In this document: piece by piece, positions 16,932 to 24,531 of the stretch | Numbering within the stretch: position 1 is the first letter of the stretch | Layout: each line of letters starts with the position of its first letter | NCBI GenBank assembly: GCA_023381565.1 | Contig: JAMCRR010000151.1 | Coordinates: forward strand, 1 to 64,000 | Length of the DNA: 64,000 nt | Direction of reading: 5' to 3' | DNA from: Chloroflexota bacterium | GTDB taxonomy: Bacteria > Chloroflexota > Anaerolineae > Anaerolineales > Anaerolineaceae | Position numbers and translations under genes: made by a program | Notes under the pieces: generated by a model | The model's database searches: none | Seen by the model: the letters and a program-made list of their open reading frames with translations, nothing else | Told to the model about the DNA's origin: nothing

Positions 16932-17918
16932 TTACTCCTGTGTCGCGATTGTGATGACGACACTGCCCCTTTTATGCCCTGTATCTGCGTAGCGGTGCGC
17001 CTCGGCCGTCTGCTCCAGGGGATAGCACCGGTCGATGACCGGTTTGAGTTTGCCGGCCTCAAGAAGCCCTTTGAGGAAGACCAGGTCCTCTACACGGTCG
17101 GGCGCCATCGCGGTGATCACTTTCTTGCCGCCGGTCAGCCCGGTCCAGGCCATTTGAGCGAATGATTCCAGACCACCTGCCCCGGCCAGGTACAGTCCGT
17201 TGGGCTTGAGGGAGGATTTATCGCGTGCAAACGAAGACTTGCCCGGGACCATATCCAAAATCACATCATACGTCTGGCCGTTTTGGGTGAAATCTTCGTT
17301 GGTGTAATCGATGACATGGTCTGCCCCAAGCGACCGCACCAGCTCCAGGTTCCGCGTGCTGCACACACCGGTAACTTCAGCCCCATAGTATTTGGCGAGC
17401 TGAGTAGCATAAACGCCGGTGCAACCTGAAGCGCCAATGATGAGAACCTTCTGCCCGGGCTGAAGTTTAGCCATGTCTCTCAAAAAATAGAGGGCGGTGG
17501 AGGCGCCAAATGGGATGGAAGCTGCTTCTGCGCAGGTCAAATTCGCCGGCTTCGTGACCAGCCGGGCATCTTCAGCCATGCAGATATATTCGGCATACGC
17601 CCCATATTTTCCGCTGGTGCCAAAGACTTGATCACCTACCTTGAACCGCCTGACATCCTTGCCGGCTGCGACAATTTCGCCCGAAAACTCCACGCCGAGG
17701 ACTGGCTGTTTGGGTTTTCGAAAGCCAAACATCAAGCGCGCCATGAAACCAAAGCCAGGCGGAACGAAGACAAAACCTCGTGCGTTGCAGTCCCCAGCGG
17801 TGACAGAGGTGGCGTGCACTTTGATCAGTACTTCATTGTCCATTGGGGTGGGTTTTTCCACTTCTTCAAGATGAAGAACATCGGGTGATCCATATTTTGT
17901 GTAAACAATCGCTTTCAT
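16932..17918 (-). CDS. Zinc-independent MDR oxidoreductase, copy B
   Basis: 328 residues from [25 protein letters not shown] lies seven bases upstream. The GroES-like half contains KQPVLGVEFSGEIVAAG; the Rossmann half has IIGASGCTGVYATQLA, and the C-terminus has RCYPLEQTAEAHRYADTG. It closely resembles the MDR at 1223-2197, and like it lacks a structural zinc cluster, which points to an NADPH-dependent quinone or enone reductase. Physiological substrate unknown. It stands between two DUF6326 genes in cassette C. Confidence 0.88.
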   Translation of the reverse strand: MKAIVYTKYGSPDVLHLEEVEKPTPMDNEVLIKVHATSVTAGDCNARGFVFVPPGFGFMARLMFGFRKPKQPVLGVEFSGEIVAAGKDVRRFKVGDQVFGTSGKYGAYAEYICMAEDARLVTKPANLTCAEAASIPFGASTALYFLRDMAKLQPGQKVLIIGASGCTGVYATQLAKYYGAEVTGVCSTRNLELVRSLGADHVIDYTNEDFTQNGQTYDVILDMVPGKSSFARDKSSLKPNGLYLAGAGGLESFAQMAWTGLTGGKKVITAMAPDRVEDLVFLKGLLEAGKLKPVIDRCYPLEQTAEAHRYADTGHKRGSVVITIATQE

Positions 17919-17959
17919 AGTTTTCTCCAAATTCCTTTGAACGGCAATTTAAATCAGGT

Positions 17960-18424
17960 TTATCCTTCAGGGTTAGGCCATTTCCAGGCGTACCAAACAA
18001 CAAGTAAGGCAATCACAAGTTGTGCGGTGTACCAAACGATCTCATAAATTGCTACCTGGCCAGCGGATAGCGAAACAAACGTGAGAGCCCAAAAAGCAAG
18101 ATGGATAACCGCATAGAATATGCCGATGATGCGGTTGGCCCAACGACTCACGGCAGGCTTCAACGTCAGGGTCAAGACACTCATAAAAATCGAACCCACA
18201 AAGATTAATGACATTACCAACAATAATTCGGGGGTTACGACAATAGATCCGGTATTTGCGAGTGAAGACTTCAGTACAACCGGATCATTCAGGCGGTACG
18301 TATCCCCATTTAAACTGCTTAACATTCCAGCTCCCCATAGCACTGCAAGGATGATCCTCACATCTGGCAGATATCTTGCGGTTTCTTTGTTTGTCCACTG
18401 GGGACTTTCCATCGTCGTATTCAT
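17960..18424 (-). CDS. DUF6326 membrane protein C (first payload gene of cassette C)
   Basis: 154 residues starting MNTTMESPQWTNKETARY, with AAGGAG before the ATG. The N-terminal 15 residues resemble those of the DUF4386 protein at 12317; the rest is DUF6326: LNGDTYRL after helix 1, SRWANRIIGIFY, and VVWYAWKWPNPEG. Four transmembrane segments. Function unknown. It appears to be a chimera between the shared leader and a DUF6326 body. Confidence 0.75.
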   Translation of the reverse strand: MNTTMESPQWTNKETARYLPDVRIILAVLWGAGMLSSLNGDTYRLNDPVVLKSSLANTGSIVVTPELLLVMSLIFVGSIFMSVLTLTLKPAVSRWANRIIGIFYAVIHLAFWALTFVSLSAGQVAIYEIVWYTAQLVIALLVVWYAWKWPNPEG

Positions 18425-18498
18425 TTTTTCTCCTTACTTGAATGATATGGATGGGTTTCATTAATTTGGGCTTGAACAAATTTGTGGTCGCAACCCGG

Positions 18499-18534
18499 TT
18501 ACCGGGGATTGATTTGGGCTGGAATTGTTATCAA
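18499..18534 (-). CDS. Candidate 11-residue leader ORF, cassette C
   Basis: AAAGGAGG, seven bases, then TTG and the frame MITIPAQINPR with a TAA stop. A small perfect inverted repeat, cccggt/accggg, overlaps its stop. It is equivalent to the leader ORF at 13156-13188; cassette A has lost this segment by deletion. Confidence 0.35.
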   Translation of the reverse strand: MITIPAQINPR

Positions 18535-18571
18535 AGGCAAACCTCCTTTCCAGGTAGCTTGTATTCATTTT

Positions 18572-18844
18572 TTATTTGACGTCTGACTGATCCGCCTGGC
18601 CAGGTTTGAGAAGGCTGACCGAGACCAATGGCATACCTAGATCACGCACTTTTTTAAGCAATCCATGCAGCGCGGCCTGGTCAATTACCGGACCGGCTAA
18701 AAGCGTATTGCCGTCCTCTTCCAGCGTGATGGTCAGGCCCTCAAACCACTCGGTCCACCGGTCATCCAGATGTCCCTTGAGGCGGATTTCGTAGCATGGA
18801 TGCAGATTATTTTTTTCGTCGAATTTCGGTTTGTCATGCATCAT
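18572..18844 (-). CDS. Regulator-linked small alpha/beta protein C
   Basis: 90 residues starting MMHDKPKFDEKNN. Core CYEIRLKGHLDDRWTEWF, GLTITLEEDGNTLLAGPV, IDQAALHGLLKKVRDLG, PLVSVSLLKPG, ending ADQSDVK as in copy B. Predicted soluble. It keeps the position behind the regulator terminator and in front of the leader ORF and payload. Function unknown; the strong conservation of the core across three copies points to selection or recent duplication. Confidence 0.8.
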   Translation of the reverse strand: MMHDKPKFDEKNNLHPCYEIRLKGHLDDRWTEWFEGLTITLEEDGNTLLAGPVIDQAALHGLLKKVRDLGMPLVSVSLLKPGQADQSDVK

Positions 18845-18899
18845 GTGCCTTGCGTTTTTCCTTTCGTTATTTATCTGCCTGAAGGATACCGCCCAGTGT

Positions 18900-18916
18900 G
18901 GTGAGGTGTCATCACC
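18900..18916. promoter_or_regulatory. Inverted repeat upstream of small gene C (candidate operator)
   Basis: Perfect GGTGA-GGTGTCA-TCACC with a seven-base spacer, 55-70 bases before the small gene. Cassette B has the same site with one mismatch. Candidate binding site for the adjacent LuxR-type regulator. Confidence 0.5.
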
Positions 18917-18960
18917 ACATTATGTGAATGAAGTTGTGATTGTTGGTGAAAAATAAAAAG

Positions 18961-18993
18961 TCCCGGCAGCTGGTTTGAAGACAACTGTCGGGG
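18961..18993 (-). terminator. Rho-independent terminator of regulator C
   Basis: On the minus strand, CCCCGACAGTTGT pairs with ACCAGCTGCCGGGA across a short loop and is followed by CTTTTTATTTTT. It lies shortly after the stop of regulator C, as in cassettes A and B. Confidence 0.85.
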
Positions 18994-19017
18994 TCAGAGT
19001 TGGGGTTTTTGAGTCAG

Positions 19018-21705
19018 TTAGAATAAATCGAGTTCCTCGGCACGGCGGACAGCCGCCCGGCGATTATTGACCCCCAGTTTGTTGTAAATGTTTTGGGTGT
19101 GAGTGTGTAAGGTGTTGAGCGAGACGATCAATTGATCGGCAATTTCTGGGCCGCTCATTTCGGTGCGGAGCAGCTTGAGCACTTCCAGCTCGCGCGCGCT
19201 CAAAGGCTCTATCATGCCTGATTTTTGATGGATGATTGCCGATTTTGGCGCGGCCCCCGGTTGTATAAAGGCAGCCAGGATTTTGTCCGCATAACCGCTC
19301 AGCGGATGGTTTCGATTGCGCAATTGTTTTTCAATCAGCAATCGCATCGCTTCGCCTTCATCCACAAAGATGCGAACAAAGCCTTCTGGCTCGGCCAAAA
19401 CCAGGGCATATTCCAGCGTGGCGAGAGCTTGGGAGCGATTGCCCTGCGCGTCGTGGGCCAGCGCCTGTACCAGCAAGATGTCGAGCGCGCTGGCCCACCG
19501 CTTTTGCGCTTCGGCGGCATGCAACAGGCGTGCAAGCAGGGCGTTGACCTGCGGGTTGGCGATTTCCAGCCGCGCCAGGGTGAGGTGCTCGAACTCATGC
19601 AAGTAGCTGACTTCATCTGCCAACGAAAGCTTGCGTTCTGCCGCCCACGCCCGGGCTTTATCGAACCGCCCCTGTTTGAGATAAATGCGCGCTTTCAGGG
19701 CCGCTATGGGGCGCAGGTCAGGCACGAGGGTTTGGATATAGACCCGTTTGGCCTCGTCGAGCAGGGCCAGGGCGGTTTCCAGATCGCCTGCGGCCTCTCT
19801 CAATTGGGCCTGGGCCACATTCCAGCGGTACAGCCAATCCACCAGGGTGGTTTGCGGACCCAATTCAGCGGCTCGTTTCAAGTGATGAGCGGCAAGGGCG
19901 TCATTTCCCCGCTGACGGTAGATCATGGAAAGGCCGAGATGATGGTGGGCCGTGATATGTTCGGCCTCCGGGCCGTGTTGGGCGGCCAGTTGTATCGCAT
20001 CCTGATAGGTCCGCTCGGCCTCACTCAGGCTCCCCAAGCCCACTAGCAAGTCGGCTACAGCAAAGGCGCTGGCAACCACGAAGGTGTGATTGCCCACCTG
20101 GGTCATGCTCTCCATCCAATCGCCAATTGCCCGGATGGCCGGCTCCAGGTTGCCGCTGGCCCAGTGGGTGACCTCCAATGAGATGGTAGCCTGGGAGCGA
20201 AGGTAAGAATCATTCTCAGGAATCAATTGGATGGCCTGTTCGGTGTATTTCACCGTCGCGGCGAGGTTACCATTCACCTGGGCGTTGTAGGCGCGGGCTA
20301 GGGCAATCATCGCTGGCAGGGGCTTAAGCTGAGCTTCGTTCGCTACGTCCGAATCATCCAGGCATCGTTCGGCGTCCTGCAGGTGCAATTCACTGGCTTC
20401 CTGTTCCCCCATATCTGCGTAAGCCCGACCAAGCAGGGCGCAAAGCACCGGGCGGACACGAATGACCTCTTCTGGCAGTTTCTTCACCCAACCCAGCCAG
20501 GCGGCCAACTGGAAATGTTCTGCCATCCCCTGCCAGGCTGCTTCAGCCAATACCGCCGCCCTAACAAAATCCTCGGCTGCGGTGGCGTGGTAAAACGCCG
20601 CGCCCAGGTCGCCGTTCTCTTCATGCCACTGGCTGGCGTGCAGGTGGAATTCTACGAATTCTTTAGGTTTTCCCAGGCGCTGCCGCAGCAATTCAGCAAA
20701 GAGATGATGATAGCGGTACCAACGCCGTTCGTTATCCAGCGGCACAATGAACAGGTTGGCGCGTTCGAGATATTCCAGGGTTTCTTGTCCGGAAGCAGAA
20801 GAAGGACCTATAATAGAGTCACACAGCGGTCCGCAGAGACGGTCAAGGATCGACGTGCGCAGCAAGAAAGTCTGGATGCTCTCAGGCTGCTGTCCCAGAA
20901 CTTCTTCAACTAGATAGTCCAGCACGAAATAGTGGCTGCCGGTGAAAGACTTGATGAAACTGGCGGCGTCTTGATGTCCCTGCATGGAAAGCGCGGCAAG
21001 TTGCAGGCCGGCAATCCAGCCTTCGGTGCGGATTTCCAATGCGGCGACTTCTTCTTCGGAGAGGTTCAGTCCCATCATTTTGTTGAGAAAGTCGGTGGCC
21101 TCAGCGGGAGTAAAACGCAGGTCGGCAGCACGCAGCTCAGTTAATTGACCCCGGACGCGAAATCGAGCTAGGGGCAGATGTGGATCTTCACGAGTGGTGA
21201 TAACCAGGTGCATCTGGGGCGGCAGATGCTCGAGCAGATAGGTGAGGGCTTCGTCAACCGATTTGGAATCGATCACATGGTAATCGTCTAGGACGAGGAT
21301 GAAATGGTCCGGGATGGTGGTGATCTCGTTGAGCAGGACCGTCAGAATCGATTCAATTGGCGGTGGCTGAGGCGCTTGTAGAACACCTAACACCCTTGCT
21401 CCAATATTCGTCACAATCCCTTCGACTTTACTCAGGGCAAGCGTCTGCAAAGCCGCGACGAGGTAAATCAGAAATTGTGTGGGGTCGTTATCCCCTTCAT
21501 CCAGCGAAAGCCAGGCGACCGGTCGTTCACAAACAGCGACCCATTCACTGACCAGCGTGGTTTTACCAAAGCCGGCGGCAGCCGAGATGAGGGTCAGCTT
21601 GCGCTGTAAGCCCTCGTTCAGCCGTTCGATCAGGCGGGGGCGCAGGACAATTTTAGACCGAGGTGGGGGGATATAAAGTTTGGTGGCTAAAATTGGAGCG
21701 GACAT
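19018..21705 (-). CDS. MalT-type large LuxR transcriptional regulator C
   Basis: 895 residues starting MSAPILATKLYIPPPRSK. Walker A GFGKTT at 45-50, AWLSLDEGDNDPTQ, LVLDDYHVI, RTEGWIAGLQLAALSMQG, TPR-like repeats, C-terminal LuxR HTH (LSARELEVLKLLRTEMSGPE, ending RAAVRRAEELDLF). Near residue 95 it has an extra ALSKVEG stretch absent from A and B, encoded by a short interspersed repeat. It is divergent from a sugar symporter gene 69 bases away, which may be part of its regulon. Confidence 0.92.
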   Translation of the reverse strand: MSAPILATKLYIPPPRSKIVLRPRLIERLNEGLQRKLTLISAAAGFGKTTLVSEWVAVCERPVAWLSLDEGDNDPTQFLIYLVAALQTLALSKVEGIVTNIGARVLGVLQAPQPPPIESILTVLLNEITTIPDHFILVLDDYHVIDSKSVDEALTYLLEHLPPQMHLVITTREDPHLPLARFRVRGQLTELRAADLRFTPAEATDFLNKMMGLNLSEEEVAALEIRTEGWIAGLQLAALSMQGHQDAASFIKSFTGSHYFVLDYLVEEVLGQQPESIQTFLLRTSILDRLCGPLCDSIIGPSSASGQETLEYLERANLFIVPLDNERRWYRYHHLFAELLRQRLGKPKEFVEFHLHASQWHEENGDLGAAFYHATAAEDFVRAAVLAEAAWQGMAEHFQLAAWLGWVKKLPEEVIRVRPVLCALLGRAYADMGEQEASELHLQDAERCLDDSDVANEAQLKPLPAMIALARAYNAQVNGNLAATVKYTEQAIQLIPENDSYLRSQATISLEVTHWASGNLEPAIRAIGDWMESMTQVGNHTFVVASAFAVADLLVGLGSLSEAERTYQDAIQLAAQHGPEAEHITAHHHLGLSMIYRQRGNDALAAHHLKRAAELGPQTTLVDWLYRWNVAQAQLREAAGDLETALALLDEAKRVYIQTLVPDLRPIAALKARIYLKQGRFDKARAWAAERKLSLADEVSYLHEFEHLTLARLEIANPQVNALLARLLHAAEAQKRWASALDILLVQALAHDAQGNRSQALATLEYALVLAEPEGFVRIFVDEGEAMRLLIEKQLRNRNHPLSGYADKILAAFIQPGAAPKSAIIHQKSGMIEPLSARELEVLKLLRTEMSGPEIADQLIVSLNTLHTHTQNIYNKLGVNNRRAAVRRAEELDLF
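21418..21442. repeat. CCTTCGAC...CTCAGGGC interspersed element inside regulator C
   Basis: The plus-strand words CCCTTCGACTTTACTCAGGG and GCAAGC here encode ALSKVEG in regulator C. Regulators A and B align on both sides without it. Elements of this CCTTCGAC/CTCAGG type are widespread in Chloroflexota genomes, as I recall them. Confidence 0.5.
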
Positions 21706-21711
21706 AGATCA

Positions 21712-21717
21712 AGTATA
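21712..21717 (-). promoter_or_regulatory. -10 box of regulator C, six bases before the start codon
   Basis: TATACT, then TGATCT, then ATG. This is the same leaderless layout as regulator B. It lies in the 69-base divergent gap shared with the symporter gene. Confidence 0.5.
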
Positions 21718-21774
21718 TAGTAAATACTGGTATCATATTTCTAAAATATTTCTCAAAACTAGTCTTCAAATGAG

Positions 21775-23190
21775 ATGCAGGTCATGACAGCCTCAACTCA
21801 ACCGATCCAACCGCTAGCTTCCGGGGATATTGCCCAGGAGAAATTAAAGATCGGGGAGAAACTCTCCTATTTGCTAGCAACAATGGCCCCGTATCCGTTG
21901 TTAGGTTTGACATCGGGATACCTGATGATCTTCTACACAAATGTCATCGGGTTGAACCCCATCGCCATTGGGACGCTCTTCCTGCTTTCCAAGATCATGG
22001 ATGGCATCAGTGATCCAATCAATGGGTATTTGATCGATCGTTTACCCAGAACAAAGTTCGGAAAGTATCGCTCTGTGATGATCGGCGGTACGATCGTATG
22101 CTGTCTCAACTTCCTGCTGTTATGGTTCGGTCCGGCCTGGGCCACATCGGGCAAGTTGACGATCGCTTATATCAGTTACCTGGTGCTCGGTTTCAGCTTC
22201 GACTACATGGATATCCCGAAGAACAGTTTTCTCCCCGCGATGACCGCCAACCCTAAAGAGCGCTCCAGTCTTGGGATGCTGATTGCACTTGGAACTATTG
22301 TATCAGGGATGGTCGTAGCAATTATCGCTCCCCTGATATTGTCAGCTGGAGATCTGAGTCTGAAAGCATTTTCCACGCTTGTCCTGATCGTCACAGGCGC
22401 CGTCCTCGTCGTTGGCATTGTTGGAGCTTTAGGCGTAAAAGAACGCGTTGTTCCGGTCGATATGGAAACCAAGCACTCACCGAAGGAGTTCCTGAATATT
22501 TTGATCCAAAGACCAGTTTTTGTGAACTCGATGTATAGTTTGATGTTCTCTGCTGCATTATACATTCCTGGTGTAGTGAGCGTCTATTTCTTTACCTATG
22601 TGATGAAAAACCTGGCCCTGGCCAGTGCGGTTGCACCGATACAGCTGGTTGGCCTCCTTCTGGGTATATTCCTGACCGCGCATATTTTGGGAAAGTTGGG
22701 CAAGAAAAGGAGCTATATTTTTGCCTCGCTGGCGATGATCATTGTTACTGCGATCCGGTGGATAGACCCCACATCACTTGCATTGATCTACATATCCACA
22801 ATTATCGGGGGTTTCATCTTGGGCTTCTTGCAGCCCGTGACTCAGGTTCTCGCGGCAGACAATATTGACTATGTCGAATACAAAATGAAATATCGCTCTG
22901 AAGCCGCCGTGGCTTCGATAGGTTCTTTTGTTACGAAAGTCTCCTCAGGTATTGCCGGAGCGATCCCGGGGTATGTTCTAGGTTGGGCAGGATACGTAGC
23001 CACCAGCCAGACACAACCTGCGAACGTTATCACTGCGATCATCTGGCTTACCATCGGCTTCCCGATTTTCTTTTTTGCAGCATCGGCCCTGATCTTCGAG
23101 TTCGGATACAACTTGGATAAGAATACACTCCAAAAGGTGGAGGCTAAACTAAGCGAGAGAAGAGCAGCAAACCAAGTATCTCCAAAATAA
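21775..23190 (+). CDS. GPH-family (MelB-like) sugar:cation symporter
   Basis: 471 residues with about twelve transmembrane segments. The GPH signature is clear near residue 70: SKIMDGISDPINGYLIDR followed by TKFGKYR, with a second half IDYVEYKMKYRSEA typical of the family. GPH carriers import glycosides, pentosides or hexuronides with Na+ or H+. Start could be the first ATG or the fourth codon (MTASTQ). It diverges from regulator C, an arrangement that fits sugar-responsive control as for MalT; that link is inference. Confidence 0.88.
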   Translation: MQVMTASTQPIQPLASGDIAQEKLKIGEKLSYLLATMAPYPLLGLTSGYLMIFYTNVIGLNPIAIGTLFLLSKIMDGISDPINGYLIDRLPRTKFGKYRSVMIGGTIVCCLNFLLLWFGPAWATSGKLTIAYISYLVLGFSFDYMDIPKNSFLPAMTANPKERSSLGMLIALGTIVSGMVVAIIAPLILSAGDLSLKAFSTLVLIVTGAVLVVGIVGALGVKERVVPVDMETKHSPKEFLNILIQRPVFVNSMYSLMFSAALYIPGVVSVYFFTYVMKNLALASAVAPIQLVGLLLGIFLTAHILGKLGKKRSYIFASLAMIIVTAIRWIDPTSLALIYISTIIGGFILGFLQPVTQVLAADNIDYVEYKMKYRSEAAVASIGSFVTKVSSGIAGAIPGYVLGWAGYVATSQTQPANVITAIIWLTIGFPIFFFAASALIFEFGYNLDKNTLQKVEAKLSERRAANQVSPK

Positions 23191-23228
23191 AGATTGTGGT
23201 CGCTATCGAAACCTAAAAACATGCCCCT

Positions 23229-23256
23229 GCAGCCAGTCGTCCCTTGGACTGACTGC
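23229..23256 (+). terminator. Hairpin after the symporter gene
   Basis: GCAG-C-CAGTC and GACTG-A-CTGC flank a short loop, about 40 bases after the stop. No U tract. The rest of 23257-23446 holds no gene that I can support. Confidence 0.35.
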
Positions 23257-23446
23257 AAACATGAATCCAGGTCTTCAGTACAATTGCATACCCATTCGGG
23301 GCGGTAGCCAAGCTGTTAATAATTGAAAAGCAATGATCCGATGAAAAGAAATAATTATAATTCCGGCTGGAAGCATAATAAAAAGGTTAACATGATACAG
23401 CCTTCTTGGTCAATTTCCCCCACGATGCCATGCAGTATGTGTCGCG

Positions 23447-23579
23447 TCAACCAAAGATGAAATTCGGTGGCTTCGGAGGGGGAAAAGCGCAGATCAGGCG
23501 GGGGCGGAGGATATTTTTCGGGCGAGGTGGGGGGACATAAAGCTTGGTGAGGAGAAGGGGCTCAGGCATTCTAAAAATA
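23447..23579 (-). pseudogene. Remnant of a fourth MalT-type regulator
   Basis: The first 25 codons (MPEPLLLTKLYVPPPRPK, then LRPRL) match the start of regulator A. They are joined out of frame to a fragment that reads DLRFSPSEATEFH in another frame, matching the LRFTPTEAAEFL region about 180 codons further on. A large internal deletion thus removed the ATPase core, and everything after it is gone. The promoter with TATAAT (23590-23595) is still nearly identical to that of regulator A. Confidence 0.75.
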
Positions 23580-23687
23580 ATTATACATCGATCCACTACC
23601 GCGTCTCCCTGTGGGATTGCTGCGTGCCGGGCATTGCGAAGCATCCTCTTGCAGGGAGCAAGAACCAGGGTTCGCCGGTTTGGCTGA

Positions 23688-23736
23688 CACCTGCACTCCA
23701 TGGCACTTGCATGCCAGGGCAAGTGTGCCGCAGGTG
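23688..23736. repeat. Nested palindrome (CACCTGC/GCAGGTG family), copy 3
   Basis: Outer arms CACCTGC and GCAGGTG; inner arms GGCACTTGC and GCAAGTGTGCC around atgccagg. It could form a 49-base cruciform. It shares its words with the elements at 10904 and 13902. The flanking 23737-23889 has no supported gene. Confidence 0.55.
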
Positions 23737-23889
23737 TAAGCGTTTGCAGCAACCGCCGCACAAATCCCTGCTATGAGCGCAGGGGCGTTCCGGTGGCGCG
23801 GATTTTTGCTCACACCGCGCTTGGTGCCAGCGTAACCCGGAGGTCGGTGGTGCACATTAGGGGAGGAAATTCGAAGTCAGTAGGTGCCT

Positions 23890-24531
23890 TTACTTCACCA
23901 GTTTATTCTGTATTGCCAGAGAAATTGCTTCGCCCCGATTCGATGCTCCCAGTTTTGAAAGGATGCTGCTGACATGCACTTTTACCGTCGACCGGCTCAC
24001 CACCAGGCGCTCGGCAATTTCCGGGTTGCTGTACCCTTTGATTAGAAGAGTCAATACTTCCAATTCTCGGCGGGTTAAATCCTGGCCCAGGCAGGTAGTT
24101 TCACCAATAGGTTTTATAAGGGCCTGGATAGCTTCAGGGGCTAAAGTGGGTCTTCCAACATAAGCCTGACAGATTGCCTGGGCAAGCTCCTCCCCGGTGA
24201 TATTCTTCAACAGGTAGCCGATGGCGCCAGCTTGCAGGGCATCCTGCACCAGCTCTTTCTCCTGGAAGCTGGTCAGGGCGATGATCTGTACTCCCGGCCA
24301 GCGTTGGTGAATGGCATGCGTAGCCGCAACCCCGCCCATCTGGGGCATAACCAGATCCATCAAGATCACATCCGGATGGAGGCTCTCGCACTCCTCGATG
24401 GCTTCGTGCCCGTCCCGAGCTTCGCCGACCACGCGGATCTGAGCCTGATTGCCCAGGTAGGCCATCAGTCCCTTGCGCACCATACCATGATCATCCACGA
24501 TCATTACCCGGATAGGGGTAGGCTCATTCAT
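23890..24531 (-). CDS. NarL/FixJ-type response regulator
   Basis: 213 residues from MNEPTPIRVMIVDDHGM. Receiver domain with acidic pair D13/D14, phospho-acceptor D59 in VILMDLVMPQMGG, and the YLLKN lysine; linker; LuxR-type HTH (LTRRELEVLTLLIKGYSNPEIAERL, then STVKVHVSSILSKLG). It overlaps the kinase stop in an ATGA, so it is the cognate partner. Phosphorylation should promote dimerisation and DNA binding. The receiver is almost the same as that of the orphan regulator at 33729. Confidence 0.92.
   Translation of the reverse strand: MNEPTPIRVMIVDDHGMVRKGLMAYLGNQAQIRVVGEARDGHEAIEECESLHPDVILMDLVMPQMGGVAATHAIHQRWPGVQIIALTSFQEKELVQDALQAGAIGYLLKNITGEELAQAICQAYVGRPTLAPEAIQALIKPIGETTCLGQDLTRRELEVLTLLIKGYSNPEIAERLVVSRSTVKVHVSSILSKLGASNRGEAISLAIQNKLVK

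Noticed and set aside
19225-20046. 273-codon open frame antisense to regulator C
   Set aside because: No start signal or domain; it mirrors the TPR coding frame.
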